From NCBI GenBank assembly GCA_007116275.1, contig SKIU01000107.1:1-12347 (forward strand): a DNA stretch of 12,347 bases. Reading direction: 5' to 3'. A program made the translations under genes and the position numbers. Below the pieces are notes generated by a model. It was not told the DNA's origin. It did no database searches and saw nothing but the letters and a program-made list of their open reading frames with translations. This document shows positions 1 to 7,788 of the stretch, piece by piece; position 1 is the first letter of the stretch; each line of letters opens with the position of its first letter. Origin of the DNA: a candidate division SR1 bacterium. GTDB taxonomy: Bacteria > Patescibacteriota > Gracilibacteria > Absconditabacterales > Absconditicoccaceae.

Positions 1-10
1 TTTAGGGAAC

Positions 11-28
11 AAGGATGCATACATCCTT
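11..28. repeat. Short perfect inverted repeat at the left edge
   Basis: Arms 11-17 and 22-28 are perfect reverse complements (7 bp) around a 4-base loop. It is the outermost of three inverted repeats in the first 115 bases. On the minus strand it is preceded by AAGGAG (34 to 29) and contains two ATG triplets, so it could equally be the start of a minus-strand gene lying off the window. Role unknown. Confidence 0.35.
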
Positions 29-40
29 CTCCTTAAATGG

Positions 41-65
41 AATTCGACCGATCCTCGGTCGAATT
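41..65. repeat. Perfect 11-bp inverted repeat, stem-loop
   Basis: Arms 41-51 and 55-65 are perfect reverse complements with a 3-base loop, giving a strong GC-containing hairpin. It lies between a terminator-like hairpin (84-114) and a smaller one (11-28). It has no long T-tract on either side, only short A/T runs, so it could be a second terminator element, an operator or part of a structured RNA downstream of the reverse transcriptase gene. Confidence 0.5.
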
Positions 66-83
66 TAAAATGGCGAATAGCCG

Positions 84-114
84 AAAATGCCTAGAGTATA
101 TCTCTAGGCATTTT
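84..114 (-). terminator. Probable terminator of the reverse transcriptase gene
   Basis: Arms 84-96 and 102-114 pair perfectly over 13 bp around a 5-base loop. The hairpin begins 8 bases past the TAG of the minus-strand reverse transcriptase gene, and on that strand its 3' arm ends in TTTT. That suits a Rho-independent terminator with a short U-tract. The flanking AAAA/TTTT makes it usable in both directions. Because two more hairpins follow, a structured RNA is the alternative reading. Confidence 0.6.
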
Positions 115-121
115 AAATTAT

Positions 122-1699
122 CTAAAAAGGTATATCATTTGGATCTGTTTGTTTTCCCTTTTTTTGAACTGTTTGTTTGTCTTCCGGTGGTGTGATTGGT
201 TGGTCTCCTGTCTTTATCTTGGACCGTTTGCTGTGGGCTTTGAAATACTCTTCCCCCAGATTTTTGCTGATATTTTCTTCTCATTCGTATACATGGATGA
301 TATATCACCACATTCCTTCGAGTTTGTTTATTATATTTTCTGCATATGCTTTTTGGGTTTTTGGATCGTTTGAATTATGTGGGACTTTCCCATGTTTTGG
401 TTTGAGAGTGTATCTATAGTGTGTATTTTCTCGTAGTTCTTCTCGTGTCTTTGTGTACAGGTCGTTAAAGAGTCTGCTATATGCTTCTTTGCTTTTTGTG
501 GCTAGCTTCCTTTTTCCATTTTTGTCGAAGGCAAGTTTGTTTATCTCTCTGTCTGTGTTGCTCTGTGGGGTTCGTGTGCTTAGTTTAATGGCATTGATTT
601 TCCATCACTGCTTACCGATCGTTTGTAGTATGGGTTCCCTTACCATACTCATCCTCCATCATGTGTACTCAATTTGTTTTTTGTACTGATTGATAGTTCC
701 GATTGCTTGGTAGAGCTCTTCTTCGCTGAGTATTTTGTTTCCTATATCTTTTATTTGGTCTTTGATTGATTTGATATTTTCTCGTAGGTACTGTAACTCG
801 TATTTATCTGATATGTGGAATGTCTCTTTCTTAAATGATTCGAGTATGTTTTGGAGGTTGCTTTTTTGTTCTTCTTGTGTTTTTTGGGATTGTTGGATTT
901 CCTCTTGGAGGTTGCTTTTTTGTTCTTCTTGTGTTTTTTGGGATTGTTGGATTTCCTCTAGTTGCTTGATATATGCTTGAAAATTTTCTTGCAAGACGCT
1001 CATTGTTGTCATATAGGGAAAACTTATAGCTATATCATCTGCATATCTGGAATATTGTGTATTGTGTCCTATGAGTTGTGGTATTTGTCTTTCGATGGCA
1101 GCGTCTGTGCGGGCAAGCACAATATTTTGTATGTGGTTGCTTGTCGGTGATCACTGCGGGAGTTCGTTTTCGCTCATGCAGAGATGTGTCAGTGCTCTGA
1201 TAAATGTCTTTTTGTCTTCTTCTTTTTCCAACAATGGACACCAGATGTCTAGGTTGCGATGGATGGATCCAAATAGATTGGCATAGACTCTTTTTGTGGT
1301 TATGGATGGATAGGCATTTTTGATATCCAATGTCAGTAGATATGGATTGTGTCTATGTATCTCTGTATTTTTGCTTGCGTTATCACCAGGTTTCCCTTGC
1401 GTCGAAGACAGAGACACAGGGATGGTCATGAGATGTTTTTTTATCGCTTCTTGTATCTTGTGTAATTGTGGATGCGGGTTTCTTATGGTTCTTGTTTTTT
1501 TCCCCAATGTTTTATTATATCTTTTATATCCATATATATATTGCTTATCGTCTGTTTTTTCTTGATTTCTCAGCTTCAATGCATCCAGTATCTCTTTTCA
1601 GCTACTTTTACAAAAACGAGCAAGTTGAGATATCACTATATTTTCTGGGTGGTCTATTTTTTTTATTTCTCTGTGTGGTAGTATGCATCATTTTTCCAT
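122..1699 (-). CDS. Retron-like reverse transcriptase with a coiled-coil insertion
   Basis: RNA-directed DNA polymerase, 525 aa with TGA as Gly. Motifs follow the retron-type order: a G-K-x-R-x-I segment near residues 66-72, LTLDIKNAYPSI with the first catalytic Asp at 125, LPQGSPTS at 180-187 whose Gly183 is a TGA codon, and YADD at 219-222. In retron RTs a GF-x-IN-x-x-K segment follows YADD closely; here the like segment (GWKIN, 365-369) is delayed by about 120 residues of Gln/Glu/Lys-rich coiled coil (about 236-345). The C-terminal part ends in a hydrophilic tail. Seven in-frame TGA codons are present. The ATG at 1699 is used; an in-frame ATG at 1765 would add 22 residues, and neither has a Shine-Dalgarno sequence. 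Retron-like is inferred from the motifs; no msr/msd RNA was seen, so another RT class, including defence-type RTs, is possible. Confidence 0.85.
851..958. repeat. Perfect 54-bp tandem duplication inside the reverse transcriptase gene
   Basis: Units 851-904 and 905-958 are identical. Each encodes 18 residues (248-265 and 266-283) of the coiled-coil insertion, beginning EEIQQSQKTQ. Because 54 is a multiple of three, gain or loss of a unit keeps the frame. Perfect identity suggests a recent duplication or ongoing length variation. Confidence 0.9.
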
Positions 1700-1714
1700 G
1701 GCTGTATGGGTGGA

Positions 1715-1742
1715 GATATAAATTGTCTTTGTATTGTAACAA
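1715..1742 (-). promoter_or_regulatory. Possible promoter of the reverse transcriptase gene
   Basis: On the minus strand TTGTTA (1742-1737) and TATATC (1720-1715) are separated by 16 bases, placing a transcript start near 1708, just ahead of the ATG at 1699. The -10 match is only moderate and the region is AT-rich, so this is tentative. It would favour the 1699 start over the one at 1765. Confidence 0.25.
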
Positions 1743-1766
1743 AAACCTTTTCATATTCAAACCATA

Positions 1767-1794
1767 TTGACTTTATCTATTATTTTGTTATTAA
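1767..1794 (+). promoter_or_regulatory. Possible promoter of the gene at 1818
   Basis: TTGACT (1767-1772) and TATTAA (1789-1794) are 16 bases apart, which would start a transcript about 15 bases before the ATG at 1818. The -35 is one base from consensus; the -10 is weak. Confidence 0.35.
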
Positions 1795-1817
1795 ATCATT
1801 GTTTTTGTTTTTTGTTT

Positions 1818-2354
1818 ATGTTTTCTATGCATTTGGACGATCGTGATAGATCTATTTTTTGTGAGGAGGATTATCGTATACTGCAAGAATGTCAGCAAGG
1901 CAATTTTTCACGTTTGTTGTTTCTCAAGACACAATTTACTCAAGAAGAGCTTCTGGAAGCACTGTTTTTGGCTTGAGATACTCCCAAAGAACAGAAAGTT
2001 AAGCTTATCAAGCGCATTGCGGTACAGTGTGCGTTCTGGAAAGATGCACTTAATGAGGACTATAAGGCATATTTGCGTCAGCATAATGACGCTGTCAGAG
2101 AGGTTTTGTTACATTGATTTCATAATAATTCTTTGTGATTTAATTCGTTTCGTAGCTACAATAATCATTTTTGGTCTACGTATGGTGGAAGGAGTTTACG
2201 TTCTCCTTGTGTTTCTGATCCTTCTCATGAATGGTATGGCAGACATATTGCTATGATACAGTCGCATCGTTATTTTTGTACCTTTCTTTGTGTCCAGGCA
2301 GGGATAGATTTGCCTGCTGATACTCTGACTTTTTTTGAGTCTATAGGGGGATAA
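1818..2354 (+). CDS. Unrecognised 178-aa protein divergent from the reverse transcriptase
   Basis: Not recognised. An open frame of 178 codons ends in TAA, with three internal TGA codons read as Gly (at 1974, 2115 and 2136). The N-terminal half is charged and probably helical, rich in Glu, Gln, Leu and Lys. The C-terminal half changes character: it is rich in Asn, Ser, His and aromatic residues and holds several Cys. No signal peptide or membrane segment is evident. ATG at 1818 was chosen; an ATG three codons later (1827) is equally possible, as neither has a Shine-Dalgarno sequence. It is transcribed away from the reverse transcriptase across a 118-bp spacer, so it might be an accessory partner or an unrelated gene. 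The frame is supported by length and codon use, not by homology. Confidence 0.55.
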
Positions 2355-2397
2355 GAAAAAACTAGTTCAGTCTTATGTATTTTGTTGTAAAAATACC

Positions 2398-2425
2398 TTG
2401 TATTTGCTTTGTTATTGTTTATACC
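2398..2425 (+). promoter_or_regulatory. Probable promoter of the csoR operon
   Basis: TTGTAT (2398-2403), a 16-base spacer, then TATACC (2420-2425). The -10 overlaps the left end of the palindrome at 2423-2442, which is where a repressor would block polymerase. A start near 2432 would leave a leader of about 23 bases before the ATG at 2455. Inferred from position and partial consensus. Confidence 0.35.
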
Positions 2426-2442
2426 CTACCCTAGGGTAGGGT
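2423..2442. promoter_or_regulatory. 20-bp perfect palindrome, candidate CsoR operator
   Basis: ACCCTACCCTAGGGTAGGGT is a perfect palindrome of two C-tract/G-tract halves, ending 12 bases before the csoR start. Known CsoR and RcnR operators are palindromic G-tract/C-tract sequences with a TA-containing flank, and CsoR genes usually repress themselves. The absence of any loop makes a terminator hairpin less likely. The assignment is inferred from shape and position. Confidence 0.75.
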
Positions 2443-2454
2443 TATTTATTCCGT

Positions 2455-2736
2455 ATGCCTATTATTATGAAACATAAAAAATTGGGTACAACAATCAAGA
2501 AAGCGCAGTGAATGTTGGTCAAAGTGGATGCAATGATACAGGATGATGTCTATTGTGCAGATATTGCAACACAGGTAAATGCGGTTATTGGTCTGTTGAA
2601 GGAAGCTAATAGACAAATACTTAAACAACATCTAGCGTGTTGTGGAAAGAAAAAACTTGTATCCAACAATCCTGCTGAAGTCGAAGAATTTATTGATGAA
2701 CTGGTTAGGGTCTGGGATGTAAGTACAAGGAAGTAA
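2455..2736 (+). CDS. csoR: CsoR-family copper-sensing transcriptional repressor
   Basis: A 93-aa all-helical metal-responsive repressor of the CsoR/RcnR/FrmR family (DUF156). The copper signature is visible: Cys34 in DDVYCADI, His59 and Cys63 in QHLACC. Spacing is Cys-25-His-4-Cys, the same as the Cys36, His61, Cys65 set of Mycobacterium tuberculosis CsoR, and unlike the His-rich nickel set of RcnR. The helix-1 turn AQGML carries its Gly19 on a TGA codon. In apo form the family binds DNA; Cu(I) releases it. The ATG at 2455 follows the palindrome directly; the in-frame ATG at 2467 is an alternative start. It heads a four-gene cluster of envelope metal-handling proteins, which supports self-regulation and control of the cluster. 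Cu(I) specificity is inferred from the ligands. Confidence 0.9.
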
Positions 2737-2772
2737 TTATCATTTGTGACTGTTAATGATTACTGTTTTTTT
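2733..2772 (+). terminator. Possible weak terminator or attenuator after csoR
   Basis: GTAAT (2733-2737) and CATT (2741-2744), separated by a 3-base bulge, pair with AATGATTAC (2755-2763); a run of seven T (2766-2772) follows 2 bases later. The stem is AT-rich and overlaps the csoR stop. It could lower read-through into the downstream genes so that the repressor and the effectors are made in different amounts. Confidence 0.35.
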
Positions 2773-2790
2773 ATTCTTTATTGTATAGTA

Positions 2791-3339
2791 ATGAAAACTA
2801 TTTTGTTGTCGTTTGTTGTTCTATTTGTTGTTGTTGGATGTGCAAAACATGATGCTATGCATATTTGAGATCCTGATTATCTTGCTGATCATGCAAATCA
2901 TATACATCATGAAGTCACTTCAGAAGAATCATTTATTGCTGATATGATACCACATCATCAAGAAGCGGTAGATACTTCTGCTCGTTTGGCTGATATTACT
3001 CAAGATCCAGTATTGCAAGAGTTGACACAAGATATTGTATCTGGACAAGCCGCTGAAATCGCTATGATGCAATGATGGCTTGATATGTGGTATCCTGCTA
3101 GTAGCTATCAGTCAACTTATATGCCGATGATGAGAGATACTTCAACAATTAGCTCTGTGTCAACTATCGAACGTATGCGATTAGAAGATATGATCCAACA
3201 CCATATGGGTGCAGTGATGATGGCAGAGGATGTTCTTAAATTGAATCCCAGAGAAGAAGTTGCAATTTTTGCTCGTGATGTGATATCGGTCCAGACTGAT
3301 GAAATATTGTTGATGCAACAGTTATTGCAGAATTATTAA
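2791..3339 (+). CDS. DUF305 lipoprotein, probable periplasmic-side copper-binding protein
   Basis: A 182-aa protein of the DUF305 family, whose members form ferritin-like helical bundles; the relative CopM binds copper. A lipoprotein signal is seen: Lys2, a hydrophobic stretch, then VVGC with Cys17 as the lipidated residue. Two family repeats follow: FIADMIPHHQEA at 48-59 and RLEDMIQHHMGA at about 130-141, each with the paired His. The segment after the lipobox is rich in His and Met (20-40), and Met is abundant throughout, as expected for Cu(I) contacts. Two TGA codons encode Gly26 and a Gly before the central Trp-Leu. It is second in the csoR cluster, 54 bases after csoR and 21 before the next gene. 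Copper as the metal is inferred from the family and the neighbouring CsoR. Confidence 0.85.
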
Positions 3340-3360
3340 TTTATTTTTTGATTATGATAG

Positions 3361-4065
3361 ATGCAACATCGTTATTATTTAAAAGGTGTTACTTGTGATG
3401 CATGTAAAGAAAAAATCACAGGTGCGTGGATGGCAATTCCTGCAGTAGAGGAAGTAAAATTTATTGATACGGGGAAAGTTGATATTGTTATGCGTGAACA
3501 TATTTCATTGGAGAAGTTTCAGGATGCCCTTGTTGCTTTGAAAAAATACCGTGTTTCTGATACCCCATTTGGACTTAGTTGATTGTTGTCTGGATTGATG
3601 GTTTATAGATGACTATTGTTTATTCTTTCTCTGATTATCATCTTTACAATTGTAGATGTGCTTTTGCGATCTCGTGGTTGATGGGATATTATGATGGCGT
3701 TTATGGGACGATGGTTTATCGTGTTTTCTGCATTGAAGCTGTATAATCTTTCCTGATTTGTCGATGGATTTGTAAGTTATGATATCGTTGCGAAGCGTTG
3801 GCGTGCATATGCTTGGTTGTATCCATTTGTGGAGTTGGTGCTTGGATTGTGTTTTCTCTTTGGTTTTATTCCATTGATTGCTAGTATTGTGACATTGGTT
3901 ATTATGATTGTTGGAACTATTGGTGTATGGAAGGCCTTGGGAAGAAAAATACAATGTGTATGTATCGGGACATTTTTCTCTTTGCCTTTGACTAAAGTAA
4001 CTGTCGTGGAAAATTTGTTTATGGCAGCGATGGCTGTCGTGATGATATTTCTGGTGTTGGGATAA
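3361..4065 (+). CDS. HMA domain fused to a MauE/DoxX-like membrane domain
   Basis: A 234-aa fusion. Residues 1-70 form a heavy-metal-associated (HMA) domain with the Cu-binding motif TCDAC (Cys12, Cys15), as in copper chaperones and the N-termini of Cu-ATPases. Residues 82-234 are an integral membrane domain with about four helices, resembling MauE/DoxX proteins: WFIVFSALKLYNL, then a YDIVAKR...YAWLYPFVEL stretch, and a late Cys-x-Cys pair (Cys199, Cys201) in IQCVCIGTFFSLP before the last helix. Four TGA codons give Gly74, 84, 107 and 132; in the standard code only the HMA part would be made, so reading TGA correctly reveals the fusion. MauE/DoxX relatives are linked to thiol redox work, so it may pass copper or electrons across the membrane; that function is inferred. 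It lies between the DUF305 and YceI genes. Confidence 0.8.
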
Positions 4066-4140
4066 TGCTATTTTCTTAGCTTGCAAATATTGTGGGTATT
4101 GTTATATATGGCGTTGTTTTATATTATTTTGTGTGTTTAG

Positions 4141-4794
4141 ATGAGAAAGAATGTTCTTATTGTTGTAGGGTTGATTCTATTAGTATTAGTTGTTTTGTTT
4201 TTTGCTTTGAAACCTAAGGCTCCTGATCAAGGATCGATTGCTGTCGTTACTGAAAATGATATGGATGTTCTTCCATTACCAGAGCTTGGCGATAATGTAA
4301 GACGCTATAGGCTTGAACCAGGATCGCAGATGGCATGGACTGGACGTAAAATTGGTGGTTTTCATGATGGAACAGTAGATATATTACAATGAGCGTTTGC
4401 TATAGATGATGATGGAACTGCTGCAGGAAAATTTATTATTGATATGGATACTATCACGATTACTGATATGGATGCTGATGATCCTATGTATAACCAATTA
4501 CTTACTCATTTGCGTGAAGGATTTTTTGCCGTAGATGCATATCCAACGGTAGAATTTGATTTGAAACAAGCCTTACCTAAAACTAATGGTGTGTATGATA
4601 TTGTTTGAAATCTTAAACTGAAAGGTGTTAGTAGAGAAATTAGTTTCCCAGCTCAAGTAGAAATTACTGACGATAGTATGACAGCTCAAGCTAACTTTTT
4701 TGTAGATAGAACTGCTTGGGGTATTGATGAAGTTATACAAATAGCTGATAAATATATTGAATTTGGTGTAAACTTTACCTTTGAGAGGTTGTAA
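4141..4794 (+). CDS. Membrane-anchored YceI-like protein
   Basis: A 217-aa protein with an N-terminal hydrophobic helix (about 5-24) acting as signal anchor, a linker, and a YceI-like domain from about residue 57 to the end. Family landmarks are visible: SQMAWTGRKIGGFHDGTV, a FIIDMDTI strand, LLTHLREGFFAVDAYPTVEF, a GNLKLKGVSREISFPA stretch and a C-terminal EFGVNFTFERL strand. YceI domains have a lipocalin-like barrel and some relatives bind isoprenoid quinones or other amphiphiles; many are induced by stress. Two TGA codons lie at Gly84 and in the VGNLK turn. It is last in the csoR cluster, 75 bases after the HMA fusion, and is followed by a strong terminator. Its place in a copper cluster suggests envelope protection, which is inference. 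Confidence 0.85.
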
Positions 4795-4819
4795 GTAGAG
4801 TTTAGAAATTAGAGATTAG

Positions 4820-4848
4820 AGTGTAGATGTAGTTTCTACACTTTTTTT
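4820..4848 (+). terminator. Rho-independent terminator of the csoR operon
   Basis: AGTGTAGA (4820-4827) pairs perfectly with TCTACACT (4835-4842) around a 7-base loop, and T continues from 4842 to 4848. It sits 25 bases after the YceI stop codon. It also lies beyond the TAA of the convergent amidase gene, but lacks a U-tract on that strand. Confidence 0.8.
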
Positions 4849-4874
4849 GTTGTGTATTATATACCTACTGCTTA

Positions 4875-6173
4875 TTATCTCTGATATACTTTGTTTGTTA
4901 ATGGTCAAATGGGTCTAAGGAGAGTGGTAATTCTTCTAAACATATCCATAGGTATCATAGGATCCAATGGTTTCCCTTTGTCTAATTCTTTGTGTCCAAT
5001 GACTGTTGGCATTGGTTCTGTACCGCTCAGATCTGCATTTTTAAATTCACTAATTGCTCCTATATCGATGTTGTATTCCTCTCCCAAAAAGAGTATGAGG
5101 TCTATGAGTGACAATAACATCGCACGTGAATAAAATTTGTCTGACATGAGACTAATTCCTATGCTTCATCTATTGTGACCTAATACATGTGCTCAAACAA
5201 CATGCATACCTCACCTTCTTCCTTCATATACATTTCCTTCCCCATCAATGAGAAAATGATAACCAATATCTCATCGTCATAACCTTCTTCCATGATATTG
5301 TTGTAATGATTTCATATAGGCCGTTCCTGCTTGTTTATTTCATTGGTATCATCCTGCTGTATGGTGGATAATTATTCTATCTGCTGGAAAATATTCCATT
5401 TCTCTTCGTATTCCGTTGACGCTATGTCTTAGGGTTCTGGGTTTGTCTATCGGTTCAAAATTCTTTATATAGTTGGATCTAATAGTACTTACATTTCTAG
5501 GAGTGTGTCATGGTTGGTTTGTTGGTGGTGAGCTTGGTTCATCTCTTGGTGGTATTGGCATGCTCATACTCTCATCTGCTCATCGTTCGTGTCTTGGAAT
5601 AATGTTACTTTTTTCTGTAATATCATTTCCGACTGTACTAAGGAAGAACCAATCTCTTCCCAGTTCTTGTGTTAGTTTATTTGGTTTGGTAAAGCAAAAT
5701 TCTTGTAGATTTTTGATTGTGTGATTGGGAGTTGCTGTGTTGTGCTGTATTTGATTAAACTCGACACTTGCGAGTCTGTTTGCTAATAATGCTTTGATTA
5801 TATAATTTTCTCTGGGGCTTTGACGGTAGAGTGTTTTTATTTTTTCAACGAATAGTGGATCATATCATTGAAAAAATCATCATACTTTTTCAAATGCTTG
5901 ATTGAAATCGTTTACTTGTACATCGTTTGCGTTTTGTATACGTATGTTTTTTTCTGGTGTACAGCTTATCATAGCAATTATTCCTGGTTCGATATCAGCT
6001 ATGGCTCATTGTATATGTGCCTTGTTGATCTTAGTGGATAATAAGCTCGTTTGTATATCGCTGACTATTATCTCATTTTGTGTTATTTCTGCAATAACAA
6101 ATGGTCTTGCTTCAAACGCATGTGTGATTTGTATTGATGCTATAATGAGTGTTGCTATGAGTATTTTTTTCAT
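4875..6173 (-). CDS. Secreted N-acetylmuramoyl-L-alanine amidase (PGRP/Amidase_2 type)
   Basis: A 432-aa secreted enzyme expected to cut the bond between N-acetylmuramic acid and the stem peptide. A Sec signal is seen at the N-terminus (MKKILIATLI..., likely cut after THA, residue 19). An unrecognised domain fills 20-190, a Pro-rich linker about 193-225, and the amidase domain about 255-425. Landmarks are RIIIHHTAGG (266-275), IGYHFLIDGEGNVYEGR (303-319) and IGHKELDKGKPLDP (392-405). The likely zinc ligands are His270, His394 and Asp404; the His-to-Asp spacing of ten and the DP pair match AmpD rather than the Cys ligand of T7 lysozyme. Fourteen TGA codons, all Gly, occur, including two in the catalytic domain's GG turns. 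It runs convergent to the csoR operon. Roles in cell division, predation on the host cell or competition are possible but not shown. Confidence 0.88.
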
Positions 6174-6202
6174 GGTATAGGCTTGTAGTTAAATGTTTTT
6201 TG

Positions 6203-6230
6203 TTTATAGGTAATTGTGTTTAGATTACAA
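6203..6230 (-). promoter_or_regulatory. Probable promoter of the amidase gene
   Basis: On the minus strand TTGTAA (6230-6225) and TATAAA (6208-6203) are 16 bases apart, predicting a start near 6196 and a leader of about 22 bases to the ATG at 6173. It lies in the 103-bp spacer shared with the divergent DUF2779 gene, for which no equally good promoter was seen. Confidence 0.4.
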
Positions 6231-6276
6231 TGTTTTAGCTATTAGCACTTAGCTACTGGCATTTAGTTGATTTGGT

Positions 6277-7788
6277 ATGAAATTTTTACTTACAAAAACC
6301 TTATTAAAAGAGTTTTTGCAGTGTCCAAAGTATGCTCGATGGCATGTAAATCGTAAAGATATTTATACTACTATACAAGATGAATTGTATGGTCATATGA
6401 ATATGCGTACTATTGGTCAGGAAGTAGAAGAACTATTCCTTTCTCAGTATGATAACTACACAACTATTGATGACCCTTTTGACGTCGATACAACCAAACA
6501 GGCTATAGAGCGTGGTGATAGTGTTATTTATCAGCCAGTCTTTAAATTGGATAACCTCTATGTGAGATGAGATCTATTGGTTAAAAATAGTTCTTGACGC
6601 TATGATCTTATCGAAATAAAAAGTAAAACATCTATTAGAGGAAAATCTGATAAATCAATGTTGTATCAAGATCTATTGTATGATTTAAGTTTTCAGTCTT
6701 ATGTTGTTTCTCACTTTTTGGGGAACCGTTTTTCTGGTAATGTTAATTTGGTATATATTAATAAATCATTTGTCAAAAATGGGGAGGTGCTAGTGGATGA
6801 TTTTTTTGTACAAGAATATTGTCGTGAAGAGCTTCTTTCGTCTGCAGTTATGCGTTCTTTGTTGTACACACTTGCGCATACTCTTGTCTTAGATGAACAG
6901 TCTTTCGATGATTTGTATCCATATGATGGAGAAAATCCATTGTTGTATTTTGGTCGTGTGACGCAGAAAGATAGTATTTTTGCTATCCCATGATGGTATA
7001 AAATTAAGCCTTTTATTACCCAATGGGTTGCTGCACATAAATATTTGGTTTCTGATATTAATGAAAAAGATTTGCTAGAACTTACTGCTTATAATTGATC
7101 TTGAAAAAACATTGCACAATCTATTAAAACTATACAAGAGGATGAGATTGCAATCGATACTCATGCTATAGATAAAGAGTTGTCTTCTCTTGCCTATCCT
7201 TTGTGTTTTTATGATTATGAGACAGTTGCTACTGCTATTCCCTTGTTTGATGGGTATCATCCTTGGCAACAAATAGTTGTGCAATATTCTATGCATATTG
7301 TCCATGAAGATGGTCATATAGATCATAAACAATCTATTATTTATCCATGAACAGATACAAATAAATCGGTGATTGATGATTTTGTGCGTGATATAGGGGA
7401 TGGATATGGTACCTACATTGTCTGGAATAAATCTTTTGAAAATGGAAGAAATGATGATATTGCTCTACTGTATCCTGAGTATGCTCATATCTTTTTAGCT
7501 ATCAATGAGCTAACTTTTGATCTTATGGATATTTTTAAAAATGGTTTGTATTTTCATCCAGATTTTTTGGGATCGGCATCTATTAAAAAGGTATTGCCAG
7601 TGTTGACTGATATAAGTTATGATAATTTGTCAGTTTCTCATGGTGGAGCTGCGACTAGCTTATTACAGCAACTTATTGTTTGATCTATTGCGTCAAATGA
7701 GGTGGATGATAGTATTGCAATGCTTCGTGAGTACTGTAGTCAAGATACGTGGGCTATGGTTCGCATTTGGGAAGAAATTAGGGCCTAG
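6277..7788 (+). CDS. DUF2779 protein: PD-(D/E)XK-like plus exonuclease-like domains
   Basis: A 503-aa protein resembling the DUF2779 family. The N-terminus (LTKTLLKEFLQCPKYARW) is like that of Cas4/RecB-type nucleases. A PD-(D/E)XK core is visible: Asp99 in GDLLVKN, then Glu113 and Lys115 in YDLIEIKSKTS, followed by a DLSFQSYVV helix. The C-terminal half carries FYDYET (Asp313, Glu315), AIPLFDGYHPWQQIVVQYS and IVWNKSFENGR, as in the DnaQ-like half of the family, then SIKKVLPVLTDISY. Seven TGA codons encode Gly. The family is presumed to act on DNA or RNA, but no defined substrate is known to me. It is divergent from the amidase and overlaps the next minus-strand gene by 11 bases at the 3' end. 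The start at 6277 is the first Met of the frame; no Shine-Dalgarno sequence is present. Confidence 0.8.

Noticed and set aside
149..689. Plus-strand open frames rich in Phe, Ser and Cys across the left 1.7 kb
   Set aside because: They are antisense shadows of the reverse transcriptase gene, with no family features.
122..1818. A retron msr/msd RNA or a DGR template/variable repeat pair with the reverse transcriptase
   Set aside because: The 118-bp spacer upstream of the RT shows no strong paired arms or msr-like structure, and no adenine-biased near-repeat pair was seen in the window. The RT motif is LPQGSPTS, not the DGR-type SQ motif.
2423..2442. The palindrome as a terminator of the upstream gene
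   Set aside because: It has no loop and no T-run, lies between a promoter-like sequence and the csoR start, and has the C-tract/G-tract form of CsoR-type operators.
4066..4140. A small membrane peptide between the HMA fusion and the YceI gene
   Set aside because: The frame is open only because it follows the TAA directly; it has no good start and would give about 20 hydrophobic residues at most.
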